64,000 nucleotides of DNA. Source: Acephala macrosclerotiorum (lineage: Eukaryota; Ascomycota; Leotiomycetes; Helotiales; Mollisiaceae). Shown in pieces: positions 24,708 through 39,389 of this stretch; positions within the stretch are counted from its first letter, which is position 1, and each line of letters opens with the position of its first letter. The stretch covers positions 124,001-188,000 of the forward strand of contig MU119266.1 in the NCBI GenBank assembly GCA_014904845.1. The letters are read 5' to 3'. The notes beneath the pieces were generated by a model. It searched no databases and was not told where the DNA came from. It saw only the letters and a program-made list of their open reading frames with translations. The translations under genes were made by a program, and so were the position numbers.

Positions 24708-25238
24708 TTGAATTCGTTCGATTATAAAATAATAATTAAATAAAATCAATCGAATAAAAAAATTTAAATTGTATACAATTTATTGATTCAATTAAATGTA
24801 AAAAAAAATAGTTTTTATTTGTACTAAAAAAAACTATTAAATTTTCAAAAAATATAGCGATTTTATATTTATTTTATTTTTTCGATTTAAAATTAATTAA
24901 TTTTCTATTTTACGTTTTATCGTATATTAAACAACGAGTATTTTATTATAATTTGTTAAATAATCTTAAAATAATTTTTATAAATACAATATAAAAACTC
25001 GTCGAATTATTATATTTGTCGAATACAATATAATTCGATAAAACGTTCTTTGAAAACACGATCGTATTTTTTTAAAATACGATTTTGATCAAAAAATATT
25101 TTTTTAATTATTTTTTTTATTTTTCGATTCGATATAATATATATTAAAATAAATACAAAGTTTTAAAGTGAAAAATAATCGAGATTATAAATTATAAATA
25201 GAATATAAAAAAATATTTTTAAAATAAATAAAAAAAAT

Positions 25239-25242
<4 letters not shown>

Positions 25243-25277
<35 letters not shown>

Positions 25278-25319
25278 AAAAAAAAAAAAAAAAAAAAATT
25301 AAAAAAAAAAAAAAAAAAT
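25243..25319. repeat. Long interrupted poly(A) tract
   Basis: Runs of about 33, 21 and 18 A residues are separated by TT. It could be a non-LTR retroposon tail or simple slippage. No body of such an element is recognisable upstream. Confidence 0.7.
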
Positions 25320-28300
25320 ACGAAAAAAAAATTATACGAAATTTTACGAATAAACGAAATATAAATATTAATAAATATTACAAATAAAAAAAAATAATCA
25401 AAATAGTTATATAAAAAAATTATAAAAATAAATTTAATAAAAAATTTTAATTTATAAAGAAATACAATTGATTTAAAAATAAAATAAATTTAAAAATTAA
25501 TATTTTTTATTATTTTTATCGAGAAAATTAAAAAAATAATATTAATATTTTCGAATTTTTTTTTTTAATTATTAGAATTTATTATAAAATTTTCTATGAA
25601 ATAAACTATATTATTTAAACGTATAATATTTTAAAAATATAATAAAATATTATTATTAAATTTATTATTAAAAAATAAAAATTTAAAATAAAAATTATTG
25701 TTTTTATTATTATTAAAAAATTTCAATCGATTAATATATAATTTTAATCGCGAGAATTAAATAATATTTAATTTCAATAAAAAATTAATTATTTTTATAA
25801 AAATTTACGATAATAAATTCAAATATTACGAAAAGAATTTTTTATTAAATATATTTATACGAGTATTTAAAAATTTATATTCGAAAATAAATATTAAACT
25901 CGAGAATTATTATAACGTGTTTTCGATTATATTTATTAATAAAATTAATAAATTTTTTTTTTCGATAAAATAATTAAAATCGTAAAATTAAATTTTGAAA
26001 TTGAAAAACGTTAAAATCGAATATTCAATTAATAAAATACGATTATATTTGTAATAATTCGAATATAAAATTCAAATAAAACGATTTTTAAATACTTTGA
26101 AATATTATATTAAAAATTGATTTAAAAATAATTTAATTTATATTCGAATATACGAATAAAAATTATTATACGAAATAAATTTTATTATAATTATTAAAAC
26201 GTATCGAAATATTATTAAACGATTTTTCGATTTTTATTAAATTTTTAAATTGTATATAAAAACGTTTATAACGCGATTTTATTTTAAATAAAAATAAAAA
26301 CAATTTTTAGAATTTTTATAATCGAAAAAAAAAAATTTATCGAAATATAATCGAATTATATTTTATAAACTATAAATATTACGATAAAAATATTCAATAT
26401 AATAATCGAATTAATTATAAAAAATCGATAATATATTAAAACGAGAAAAAGTATTTCGTTTACAAAAATTCGAATTATTAAAATATTTATTATATACTAA
26501 AAAAAAAACAAAAAAATATACGACGATTTTAAGAAATTGAAATCGTTTGATAAAAATAAAATAATTTAATTCGTAATCGAATTCGAAAAATTAAATTTTA
26601 ATATTATTAAAAAATACGAATAATTTTTTATTAAAATTATTAAAAAAAGAAATTTATTTGAAAATAATATTATATAATCGATTAATTATTTTATAATATT
26701 TTATAATACGATTAATAGATTTAAAATTATCGAATTACTCGATTATTAATTAATTTATTATATAATATTAAATATTATAATATAATTAAAATCGTTTTTA
26801 ATATTTATTAATATAAAAATGTATTTAATAAATTATTACGTATTAAATATTTTTATAAGTATTATAATCGATATTAATATTATTTAACGATTTATTATTA
26901 ATAAAAATTAATATTTAATTTTTTAATAAATTCGAAATATTAAATTAAACGAATTTAAAATTAAAAAAATAATAATCAAATTTAAAATCGATAAAAATTT
27001 ATTTTTTAAAATTATTAATATTAATATATTAATTAAATATATTACGTTTTATATAGTTTTAATAAATATATATTTTTTTTATTTTTAAAATATAAATAAA
27101 TTATAAATTAAATTTAATAATTTTAATAATATATTTATTATTAAAATATTTAAATATTTTTTAAATATTATTTAATTTATTTGAAAATTTAATTTATAGT
27201 AATTATAAAATTTTTATAATAAAAATCGATTTTATTATTTATTATTTAATTAAAACAAAATTTAAACAATTATATAAATATTTCGAATATTTATCAATTA
27301 TTAAATTATTTACAAATTTTTTTATAAAACGAGTTTTTGTTTGTATTAATATTATTTTTATTCGTAATAATTTCAAATTAATTAAAAAATACTTTTTACG
27401 ATTATTTTTTGTTTTATTATTGTTTTTTTTGTATTAATTCGAATAAAATAATAATTGAAACTTTTTAATATTCGAATTTTATAAATTTCAAATATAATAC
27501 GATCGATTTTATTTAATTATAAAAATTTTCATTTTTAATTAATTTTAATAAATGTATTATTAAAAAATATTAAAAGAATCTCAATATCGTTTTTTTTTTA
27601 ATTTAAATAATAATATTTATATTTTTATTGTAATAATAATAATTATTAGTAATTAATTTAAAGTTTTTAATTATAATATACGAATACAATATAACGTTAT
27701 ATTTGTATTTATTAAAATCGTTAATATTTTCGTTTTTTTTTTTTGAGAAATAAATTATTAATTATTTTTCGATTTTTGTATATATAAATTTTAATAATTA
27801 CGTGTTTATTCGCGTTTGTAATTTTTTTATAATTAATTTATCGAATATATATTTAAAATTTGTTTTTTTCGTAAACATAATAAATGAAAATATAATTAAA
27901 ATTTTAAAAAATTCCAAAAAAATAAACGTACGTTTTAAAAAATTATATTTTTTTAATTTAAAAAAAAATTTATTTATAAAATTTAATAACGACGTTTTAT
28001 TTAATTTTTCGAAAAAAAAAAAATTTACAAAAAAAAAAAATTATCGTTTTTTCGTTTTAATCGAATTAAAATTTTATTTTAATAAATCGAAATTTTATAT
28101 ATTTAAATAAATATTTTATTTATAGATTTTTAATTTTACAATTATAATTATTTTTGTTATTTTTTTAATAAAAACGAAATAAATTATTATATTAATAAAT
28201 ATTATAATTAAAGATTTTTTGTTTATATAAAAAAATCGTAAAATTATTTTAAAAAATTTTTATAAAACAATTTTTAAATAATTTGAAATTTAATTTAATT

Positions 28301-29091
28301 ATATCGTTTTTTTTCGTTTTTTATATTATATATTAATTTTTCGATAAAAAAATAATAAATATCGTCGAAATAATTAATAAAATTTTTTTGGTTTAAATAA
28401 AATAAAAATTAATAAATTATTGTTTTTTTAAATATAAAATTAATTTTATTACGAAAAAAATAATTTGAATAATTTTTTTTTATATAAATTCAATTATTTA
28501 AACTTTTTAATACGAATAATTTAATACGACAAATCACGAAAAAAGTAATTATTAAACGATATAATTTCGAATATCAAAATTATTATAATTCGAAAAAATG
28601 TATTAAATTCGTTTAATATATAAAATACAATTTTTATTTTTACGAATATATTAAATTTTTTAAAAAAATTATTTTTAATTAATTTATTATATTAATTACT
28701 ATAAATTGTTTTTAATCGATTATAAGTTTTATTTAATTATATTCGTAAAAAAAAACGATAAAATTATTAAATTTATTAAAAAAATCAATAAATATAATTT
28801 ATTAATAAAACGATAAAAACTTTCAAAATATAAACGTTTAATTTATTATTATTTAAAAAATACAATTTTAATTTCAAATTTAAAATTTACAAACAAATAT
28901 TATTTTTAAACAAATCAAACGAAAAAAAAAATCGATTATTATCGATTACAAAATTATTAATTCGTAAATTTATTTTATTTTTTTTTTTTTTATATCGATT
29001 AATATTTCAATAACGATTTTTTTCGATTTTTAATTTTCAAATAATCAATCAAAACGATTTATAATAACGAGCAAAAATTTGAACTTTGTAA

Positions 29092-29300
29092 TTGTAAATA
29101 CAATATTAATTTAGTAGTCACGTGCAGCACTAGACCAGATCGGGACTAGTGCCGCTTGTACTAGAATTGAAATTATATTTTTCAATTTTTACGCGTTTAT
29201 TAAATTTACAATTTACAATTAATTAACGAATTATTTAATTTATTTATTTATTTCGTTTTTAATTTATTATTAGTAATAAGTATCTCTAGTAATATCAATA
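29092..29300. repeat. 209-bp dispersed repeat, copy 2 (least mutated)
   Basis: Full-length match to 8,592-8,800. This copy keeps GTAGTCACGTGCAGCACTAG and CGGGACTAGTGCCGC, where copy 1 has mostly T for C and A for G, giving a direct view of RIP-type changes. A 3' fragment recurs at 39,091-39,128. Confidence 0.72.
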
Positions 29301-32300
29301 GTAATTATATTTATTCAAAGTATATTTTTTATTAAAAAAATAAAAATCAATATTTTTAATATATATTAAAAAATCGAATAAAATATCGTAATTACAATTG
29401 TAATTAATAATTTAAAAATAGAAATTTATAAATTTATTAAACGAATATTAATAAAATTCTATTTATTATATTACGATATTTAATATAATATTTACTGAAA
29501 ACGTAAACGTTATTTACGTTTAAAAACTCGTTATATATTCGAGTATTTGAATTTAAAATTATTTAAAATATAATTATTATACGTTAATCGATTTTTAAAA
29601 CAATTTAAATTTTATTAAACGCGAAATCGAAAAATTTCAAATTATAATTTATATCAAAAAAAAAAATCGAATTTCGAATTTAATAATATCGTTTAATTAA
29701 TAATAAAAACTTTTTATAAATCGATATTAATAAATATACAATTTTTAATATATATTAAAAATTTATTATAAATAAAATTATTGATTATATTTTATATTTA
29801 ATACTTTTAAAAAATTGTTTAATAAAAAGTAATTTCAATACAAAATATAATATATTCGAATTAAATATTCAAATAATTCAAAAAAACATTAATTTAATTT
29901 TATAATTACAAAAAAATAAAATAAATTTTATTAATATTCTCGATAATTTTACTTAGAAAACAAATTACGTTTTTGATTTTACTTTTTTGAATATTTTATT
30001 TATATAATCTATAGTTAAAACAAATATATATAATAAATCAAATTATGAAATTCAAATTATTTTTATTTTTAATCGAAATATTATTTTTTTCGAATAATTT
30101 TATTATAAAATCGCGAAAATCGATTTTTTAAAATTTGTAAAATTTATTAATAATAATATTACTACGTTTTTAAACTCGTTAAATTTTTTTAATACAAATT
30201 AAATCGATAATTTTACGATTAAACTTTTAAAAATTTTTAATATCGCAATTTAAATTATTAATAAATCGAATTAAAATAAAAATAATTTCGTATTATAATA
30301 AATAAAAAAATATTTAAACGTTTACAAATAATATTTAATAATTAAAATTAGATTTTACGATAATATTACTTTAAAAACTTGTAAATTTTTTAATATTATT
30401 CGAAAAACGAAAAAAAATTATTGAAAAAAAATTATTATATTAAATTATAAATTAATATATATTTTTTTCGAATTTCAAATTTTTTTTTAAATCAATAAAA
30501 TTATAATAAAAAATACAATAAAAAAAATTAAAATATTAAAATTTGAAATTTTTAAACGATTTTTTATTAAAAATAATTTCGAATATAATTTTTTAAAAAA
30601 TTAAAACGATTCAAATAATTTGAAATAAAATCGAACGATTTTTATCAAAGAAATAAAACGTAATATTATTAGTATATTAAGTATTTTTCTAAGTATCGAT
30701 CGAATTATTATTAAATTTTTTAAATTATATTAAAAACAAATTAAATATACGATTTATAATTTTTTTAATCGTTGTTTAATATTTAATTATTTTTTTCGAT
30801 CTTGGAAATTGATAAAAATCAAAAAAAAAAAAAATATTTATTAGATTATAATAATTTATCGTTTTATTTTTTTATATTTTAAAAATTTTTAAAAAAATTA
30901 TCGTATATAAAATCGTATAAATAATATTTATAAAAATTTTTTTCAATTTTTAATACGATAAAACGTTTTTCAAATAATTTATTATAAATTTAATAATTTT
31001 TTTTATTTACGATATCGAGATTATTTTAATAATAAACAAAAAAATTACTATAATTACATTGAATATTCAAAGTATTTTTAACGTTTTTTTTTTCAACGTT
31101 TATTTTAATAAATAATTATACAAAATTGATCGTTTATATTAATTCAAATAATTTCTAATTTTCTCGTCGATAAACAAATCAAAATTCAATTTAAAAAGTT
31201 TATAATCGCTTATTACGATACTATATACGATATTTTACAAAGATTTTTTTTATTACTCGTTTTTTATATATTTTATCTCGTAAAATTACTTTTTTTAAAT
31301 ACTTTTTTTTATTTCAAATATATAAACAATATTTATTTATATCGAATATTTAATTTATTAAATAAAAATATTAAATTTTTAATTAATAATATTCGTAATA
31401 TTATAAAATATAATATAATTAATAAAAAAAAATTATTTTAAATGAAATTGAAATAATTTATTTTATTAAAAAAAAATTAATTATATATTATTTTATACAA
31501 TTAATAACGATTTTATAATTATTTTTATTATTATAATATTAAAAACAAATAATTAATTAATATTATATTAATTTAAAATTTAATTTAATAAAAAATTTAC
31601 GTTTAAAAAATACGTATTAAAACGAGCGATTAAAATAAAAAAAATTACTTATTATATATATAAACTAATTAAAATAATAAACAATTTATCGATTTTTTAT
31701 TTATACAAAATAATTATTATATATATTATATTTTTAATATTATATAAAATCGAAACGTAATACGTAAAACGAATTAAATATTTACAAAAATAACAAATTA
31801 ATAAAAACGAAGTAATTAATATAAAAATCGAATAATATATCGATATTATTAATAAAAATTTTATTTTGATTGTACGCGAAATATTATTAATATAAAAAAT
31901 TATATTAACGATTAATTTTTTTAAAAATTTCGATTTATTATTCGCAAAAATAAATTTCGAAAAAATAAAATTACGTTTTATTTTAAAATATCAAATAATA
32001 AACGAATAATATTTTCTAATTAAATACATTATTTTTTCGATAATTATTCGAAATAAAAATACTAATATTAAACAATATTCGAAAACGAAAATACAATAAT
32101 TAAATATATTATTTTTTAAAATTTTTAAATTTATTTTTAAATTATTTTATTTTTTTTCGAAATATAAAAAAAATTTTACTATAGAAATAAACAAAAAAAC
32201 GATTTTAATAATTTTTAAAAAATAATAAAAAAAAATTTTAAAAAATAAATAATTTTTTTTTTAAAAAATATTATTATTTTTTCAAACGATTTAAAATAAA

Positions 32301-32804
32301 TTATCAATAGAAAACAATTTATAAATTACAATTATATTATTTATTAAAACGAAAAACAAATCGTAACAAATAACGATTTAATTAATGATTTTTTTTATAT
32401 ATTTAACGTTGAAATTATTAAAATATAAAAATTTTTAAAACGTATAATTAAATTTTTATTAAATATTAATTGAAAACGTTTTTAATTTTATATTGATAAT
32501 ATTTTAATTATTTGATATATTCGCGAAAACGTTTTAAATTTTTTTTAATAAATTTATTATAATATTCAAAACGTAATATAAATTTACGACGTTAAAATTC
32601 GATAAATTTTAAAATACACAAAAATTAAAAACAATAAAATCGCGAATAAATTCGCGGATTTTAAAGTTTTAAAATTATTTTAAAATTAAAATTCAACGTC
32701 GAAATTTATAATTAACGATATTCATATAATATATTGGAAATTGAAAAAAAAAAAATATAAAAATTTTAATAAATAAAACGCAATATTAAATTTTTCATTT
32801 GATA

Positions 32805-33569
32805 CAATCGAGTTCACTTAAAACTCGTCACGTGATTTTCTTATTTACCAACTTTGATTTATTATGACTTTAGCAAAATAAAATCAAAACTTTTCGGATT
32901 TAAAGTATTTTATAATTTAATATAAAAATAATCATTTTAATTTAAATTTCACTTATTTATATAAATAATATATTTATAAAATAAATTATATATTTTTAAT
33001 ATATTTTAAAACTTTTTAGTAACAAATAATATTATAAATAAAAATATTATCATTAAACTTTTTAATATAAAATAAAGTTAAAATAGATTTAGTTTATTTT
33101 TAAAAGTTTTAAACGTTTTCAAAAGAGATTTTTTAAGTAATAATTTTTTAAATATTAAGATTTTCGTTATTTTTCGTTTATTTTCGTTTATTTTTCGTAA
33201 ATTTACAAGTTTTAAAAAATAAAATTTAAAGTATTTATTAAAAATAAAATAAATTCCTTTTTATTATAATTTAAATTTTATAAAGGATTTTTAAATTTAT
33301 AATTAATTTTCATTTTAAAATTTTATTTAATTAATAAATTCGAGTTTAATATAATAAAAATTTTATATTTTTTTTTTAATTTTCAAAGATTAATTATAAA
33401 ATATATTATTAATATATATAATACATATTAATATTTATATTATTATTTTAATAATATAATTTTAGTTTTTTTTAATTTTATGAAATTTTATCTATTTAAA
33501 AGAAAATTATAAAAAGAATAAAATTGAAATATCGAAATTCACGTAATGAGTTTTAAGCGAATTCGATTG
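32805..33569. mobile_element. 765-bp TIR element flanked by TA, Tc1/mariner-like
   Basis: The left end CAATCGAGTTCACTTAAAAC pairs with the right end, which reads CAATCGAATTCGCTTAAAAC on the reverse strand; similarity continues for roughly 38 bp through a CTCRTYACGTGA motif. A TA dinucleotide lies immediately outside each end (32,803-32,804 and 33,570-33,571), as expected for Tc1/mariner-type insertion. The interior is A/T-rich with no usable reading frame, so it is a MITE or a gutted copy. Confidence 0.7.
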
Positions 33570-34368
33570 TACAAACAATAAAATTTCAAATATAAAATTT
33601 AATTATTTTTAAAACTCGATTTCTCGCGAATAATATTATATCGTATTTATTATTTACTTTTTATATAAAAACTTTTTTTAGTATTATATCAAATTTGTTT
33701 ATAAAAATACTAATTTTAAATATTTTTACGAATATTATAAAATTTTAAAATATATCGTATATTATTATAAAACGCGAATACTTTAAATATTTATTTAATA
33801 ATTTTTTATAGTTTTTTTTTTATTATCGAATAAAATTAATAATATTAAATATTTACGTAGTTTTTTAATTATATTATTAAATTTAACGAAATTTTATATT
33901 TAAATATATTTTTATTAAACGAGAATATATAATATATAGAATTTGAATTAATATAATACAATTTCAAGAATATTTTATTTTATTTTTGTTTTACGATTTT
34001 AAAGTTTTAAAAACTTTTTCAAGTATTAATTTCAAAAAAAAAATTTATATAAACGTTTAAAAACTTTTTAAAAATAATAATATTTTCTTCGTAATAATCT
34101 TTGATTATAATTTGTATTATTATTATAATTTTAAAACTCAAATTACTCGATTATTAATTATACGCTCAAAATAAATAATTTATAAAATTTTTTTTCGATT
34201 TTTTCAATTAAATTTATTTTATCGTAAAAAAAAAATTTAATCAATTTATTTTTAAATCGATTATTTTATTATTATAAAATATTTTTTGAAATAGTACTTT
34301 ATATATAATTTTATAATTTAATACGTTTTTATATTTTTCGAGAAATTATTAAAATAATAAATTTTATT

Positions 34369-34369
<1 letters not shown>

Positions 34370-34401
<32 letters not shown>

Positions 34402-34402
34402 C
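34370..34402. repeat. (TTA)n microsatellite
   Basis: About ten uninterrupted TTA/ATT units inside AT-rich block 2. Confidence 0.75.
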
Positions 34403-37400
34403 GATTATTAAATTCGCGCGAATATTAAAACGTAAAAAATATTTTACAAATTTCAAAGAAATTAAAAAAATAATGAAATTTTATTAATAATATTAAATAA
34501 ATAATAAATTTTTCAAATTTTTTAAATTTATATTATATAACGATTATAATTTTAATTATTTCATTTATTTAAACGTATTATAAATCGATAAAAAATTAAT
34601 ATTTTAAATCGTAAACGAAATTACAATATTTTAAATTATAAAATTTTTTATTAATATATTGATAAAAGAAATATAAAACGTTTTTCGAATATATTAAATT
34701 AATATTTATTTTAAATTATTAATATTTACTATTTATAATCTCGAAATAAATTTTAATTCTAAGAAATTTCGTAATAATATTAAAAATATAAATATTAATT
34801 CGAAAATTATATCGATAAAAATTTATAATTCGATTAATTTAATAAAAAATATTATATTTTATTAAAATGTATATATAATATATTATTTTAAAAAATTTTC
34901 AAATTATAAAAAAAAAATCGATTTTAAATAATATTATTTTTATATTTTTTGTTTTTAACGTTTATTTTCAAATATTATAATAAAATACGTTTATAATATT
35001 AATTATTATTAAAATTAAAACGATAAAAAATACAATAATTATAATTTGAAAATATTATATTATTCGTCAAATTAATAACGTTTTACGAATAAAAAATAAT
35101 TTATAAAATTATTATTTAATTAATTTACTTTTAAATTTAAACGTATTTATTTAAAAAAAAAATAAAAAAATAAAAAAATTATATACGTTTTTAATAATAA
35201 ATAAAAAAATATATTAATTACAATTGTTAAATAAATTAAAAATTTTTTATAATATTACAATAAAATTATTTTATTAAAATTTCCAACAATTTAAAAAATA
35301 ATTAAAAATTTATTTATTAAAAAAAATTTATTAAAAAATTTAAATTTAAAATTAAATTTTTTTAAAAAAAATTTTATTTAATTTATTTTATTTAATCGAA
35401 AAAATTTCGTATATTTTAAAAAAAAAATTACGTTTATTTCAAATTATAATAAAAAAATTTTTTATATTTTTAATTTCGATAAATATATTTATATAATAAT
35501 TTATATAAATATAAAAATTTTCGAAATTTATTTGATTGAAAAAAAAACTAAAAGTAAATAATTATTTATAGATTTTTACGCAAAAATATTATTATTATTT
35601 CAAGTAATTTGTTCGTAATTTCTCGTAGAAAAAAAATTAATAAATTAATCGTAAAAAGAGTTTTTAAATTAATTTTCAATAATTCGAAAAAAAATTAATA
35701 ATTAACGAATTTTCGATTCAAAATTAATAAACGAAATCAAAAGTATAAAAACGATAATTTTATACGAAAAATCTCGTTTTGTAATTTAAATATTTAATAA
35801 TAAAAACAAAAAAATAATATTAATTTAATTTCTAATTATTTAACGTATTAATTAACGAATTATTATCGTTTTAATTTCGTTTTTCAAATTCAAAAAAATG
35901 AATTTTTATTTAAAAAATATTATTCAAATATATATACAATTAACAATTTTATTAATATATATAATTTTTATTAAACTTTTTAAAAAAAAAAATTTCTATT
36001 AAACGTTATTTTTAAAATAATTAAATTTTTTTACGAAATTTTAAAAATAAAAATATATTGATATAAAACGTATAATATTTATTATAAAAATAAACTTTTA
36101 ATAAAATTTTCGATTTTCGATTTTTGTTTATTTATTACAAAAAGTAATTATATTCTATTCGAAATAATCAATATACAAATTAATAATACGTTTATTTTGA
36201 AAATTTAAATTTTTATAAAATTAAAAAACTTTAAATTGTAAAAAGTTAAATTATTAATTAAATTTATAAAATTTTTTATATTGTATATTTTTTTATTATT
36301 CAACGAATATAAATTAATAGTAAACGAAATTAGAAATAAAATTAAATTTTTATAAAAAAAGTAAAATAAACGTTTAAATTTAATTAATTCGAAATTAAAT
36401 TTTTACAAATAAATATATTTCGAGTAATATATTCGAAAAATATATATTAATTTTATTTGTTAATCGAAAACTACGTATAATATATTGACGATAATTTAAT
36501 ATTAAAATTTTAAAAAAAAGCAAATTATAGTATTAAATAAACGATTACAATAATAAATAAACAATTTTAATTATAAATTTATATTTTTTTATTTAAATTT
36601 ATATTTAATAAAAATTTTCGTTTTTGTAAACAATTTTTTTATTATAAATAAAAATCTCAAATTGCAAATTAAATATATTATTGTTTTTAGTAATAAAATT
36701 TATAATAATAAATAATTCGATTTATAAAGTAATTTGTTTTATTAAAATTCAATAAAATACAAAAAAATTATTTATATCGTTTTAATTTTTGAATTATATA
36801 CAATAATAATAAAAATCGATATAAAAATTTCAATTTTTATTATTTTTGATTTTATTATAAAATAATTAAAATTGAATTCAATTTTCGTAATTATTTATAT
36901 CGATTTTTTCTTTTTTTACAAATATATAATCAAATTCAATATTATTAAAAAAAAAAAAATTATAATCGATATTATAATTATTAAATAATCGTACGAATAT
37001 AAAAAACTTTTAAAAATTCTATAAATTACTAAAAATAATAATTTAATTAATATTAATAAATTATTTGAATCGTTTATTAATATTAATTATTTCAATATTA
37101 AAATACAAAAATAAATATAACGTTTTAAAATTCAAAAATCAATCGATTAAAATAAAAATAATAATAAAAATAATCGTTGAAAAAAACAACGCTAAAAAAA
37201 GAACGTATAATCGTTGTTTTGATATTTTTAATATTTTTAATATTTTCGAGAATAAAATTTTCGATTAATTCGAAAATTATAAATATCGAATTTAAGAGAA
37301 TTTTTTCAAGTTTAATTTAATCGATCAAATATTACAATACGTAACGACAATTAATTTATAATCAAATTTCTTTTTATTATTCGATAATAAAATAATACGT

Positions 37401-37473
37401 TTACAATTGTAATAATACTTTTTTTGTTTTTAATTTACGAGTTAAAAAAAGCGTTTCTTTTCAAAAAAAGAAT

Positions 37474-37709
37474 TACTAATATCGATTTAATCAAATAATT
37501 ATTTAAATAATCGATTAAATAATTTAAATTATAATTTTTATTATTTTTAATAACAATTATTCTAACGATTATTTTTTAATCTTACGTTTACACTTTTTAA
37601 TTATATAAATAAATAAATACTTTCTTTGAAAAAAAGCAAATAAAATTAAGTTATTAATATTAGATTAAAATTTTAATATTTTATAATTTGTTTTCAAACG
37701 TATTAATAA
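37474..37709. repeat. About 225-bp direct repeat, copy 2
   Basis: Same block order as 24,487-24,707, but less mutated (it keeps CTTACGTTTACACTTTT and CTTTCTTTG). The copies lie 13 kb apart in direct orientation. Confidence 0.65.
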
Positions 37710-37979
37710 ATTATTTTAATTATAAACGAAAAATATTAAATATAGCAATTTAATTAATTTATTAAAAAATTCGATAATTTTATAACTTTAAAATAATATA
37801 TAATTATTTTAATAAAAAATATTAAAATTTTACAATTATAATTAATTTATAATTTTTTTATTTATTAATTAATTTAATTGTATAAAATTTATAAATAAAT
37901 TAAAATTCGATTAAATATTTTTAAATTTTAAATTTTAAACGATTTTATTAATTTGTTATTATATAAATTAATAAAATAT

Positions 37980-38640
37980 AATCGTATTTAATAAAAATAA
38001 TAATTATAAAAATTTTTAAATACGTTTTTATTTTAAATATTAAAATATTTATTTATTTATTTAAATATTTCATATTTTTATAATTGTACAATTTTTAAAA
38101 AAAAATTTAAAAAGTTTTTTTTTGAAATTATATATTAAATAAAATAATTTATATTAATTAAATCGATCGTAATATTTTAATATAAAAAACGAAAACTTTA
38201 AAAAAAAATATTTTAATATAAAGTTTTATAATAAATACGTTTATTTTTAAAGTATTAAAATAATTATATAGTTTTTAAAAAAATTATATATTAAAAAAAA
38301 AAATTTAAATAAATTAAATTAATCGTAATAATTCGATATAAAAAATGAAAATTTTAAAAAAAAAAAATTTTAATAATATAAAATTTTATTAAAAATACGT
38401 TTTTATTTAAAGTATTAAAATATTAAAATTTAATTTTATAATTACGTAATTTTTAACGAAAATTTTAAAAAATATTTTTTTAATAAATATTTTTTTATAA
38501 TCGATTAAATTAATCGTAATAATTTAATATAAAATGAAAATTTTAAAAAATGTTTTTTAATATTATTTTTTTAATATAAAATTTTATTAAAAGTACGTTT
38601 TTATTTTAAATATTAAAAAACTTATTAATTTATCGATTTT
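37980..38640. repeat. Degenerate tandem array, about 175-bp unit
   Basis: At least three successive units share a ...TTAATCGTAATAATTTAATATAAA...GAAAATTTTAAAAAA... then AAATTTTATTAAAARTACGTTTTTAT arrangement (roughly 38,099-38,270, 38,271-38,450 and 38,451-38,630), with a partial unit before them. The segment TTATAATTACGTAATTTTTAAC also occurs at about 24,267, linking the array to the other repeat cluster. Confidence 0.6.
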
Positions 38641-39090
38641 TATTATTTTAATAATTATATTAATTTTAAATATTTATAAAACGTTTAAATTAAAATTTTT
38701 TAATTTAAAACTTAAAATAAAAATAAATTATTAAAATTGAAAATTTTACAATTTCTCGTAAAAACGTTTTTATAAGATTTACAAAGTAAAATATATATCG
38801 AATAAAAAAAAAACTCGTTTATTAATTAATTTATTTACGAATCAATAAATAAAAAAAAATTTTCGATGTAAATTTTTTTTTTTTAAAAAATATGTAATAT
38901 AAATAATAATATAATAAAAATTTTTATAAAAAACTTGTATAAATTTTAATTTTAATTTTTTAAAAATTAATTAATATATTTTAAATTAATAAAATATTTA
39001 AATATTTAAATATTATTTAAATTTTTAATATTTATAATATTTAATATATAAAAAATATAAAATTTTAATTAAATATAATTTTTATCTTCT

Positions 39091-39128
39091 AATTTATTAT
39101 TAATAATAAGTATTCCTAGTAATATTTA
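39091..39128. repeat. 3' fragment of the 209-bp repeat
   Basis: AATTTATTATTAATAATAAG and the following CTAGTAATAT match the last part of the repeat at 29,263-29,297. It marks the right edge of AT-rich block 2. Confidence 0.55.
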
Positions 39129-39197
39129 CTTTGGTATTATTATTAGTTTTTCAAATTTTCAAATTATTAAAAAAAAGTTAATCTTCAAAGGAATTTC

Positions 39198-39385
39198 TCA
39201 TTGTAAATCTCCGATGACATACTTGAGAATGTTTCTGATTGTGTAATTAGTATTTATCCACCCAAAGTGAAGCATGAATTCAGTGGTTTCTTGATTAATA
39301 GCACCAGTCCAACATTCACTTTCTCTGAGTTCGATCATTTCAAGTCCTAAAATTTCATTCGAGGGTCCTATACTTGCACAGGGCC
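39198..39385 (-). pseudogene. C-terminal relic of an unknown protein
   Basis: The minus strand encodes a codon-like stretch with a plausible 3' splice acceptor at its 5' end (CTGTGCAAG before TATAGGACC), reading GPSNEILGLEMIELRESECW and ending ...LKYVIGDLQ before a stop. I do not recognise the family. No upstream exons are evident, because the plus strand there carries another relic. It abuts AT-rich block 2 and is probably a truncated gene. Confidence 0.4.
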
Positions 39386-39389
39386 TAGC

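Larger units (their letters stand above)
22680..39165. repeat. AT-rich, RIP-like repeat block 2
   Basis: About 16.5 kb of almost pure A/T with residual C/G mainly in CG, as in block 1. Degradation is uneven: 29,100-29,300, 32,800-33,600 and 37,440-37,700 keep more CA/TG and are probably younger. No genes. Open frames such as 27,802-28,110 and 37,065-37,268 are compositional artefacts. Relics inside are listed separately. Confidence 0.85.

Noticed and set aside
2516..39165. AT-rich blocks as mitochondrial DNA or a contaminant
   Set aside because: No mitochondrial genes, tRNAs or rRNAs are visible. Residual C/G is in CpG and legible LTR/TIR relics remain, which fits mutated nuclear repeats. 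Transitions into gene DNA are continuous.
2516..39165. Centromere
   Set aside because: The A/T content would fit, but two ordinary-looking genes sit between the blocks and nothing specific to a centromere can be seen from sequence.
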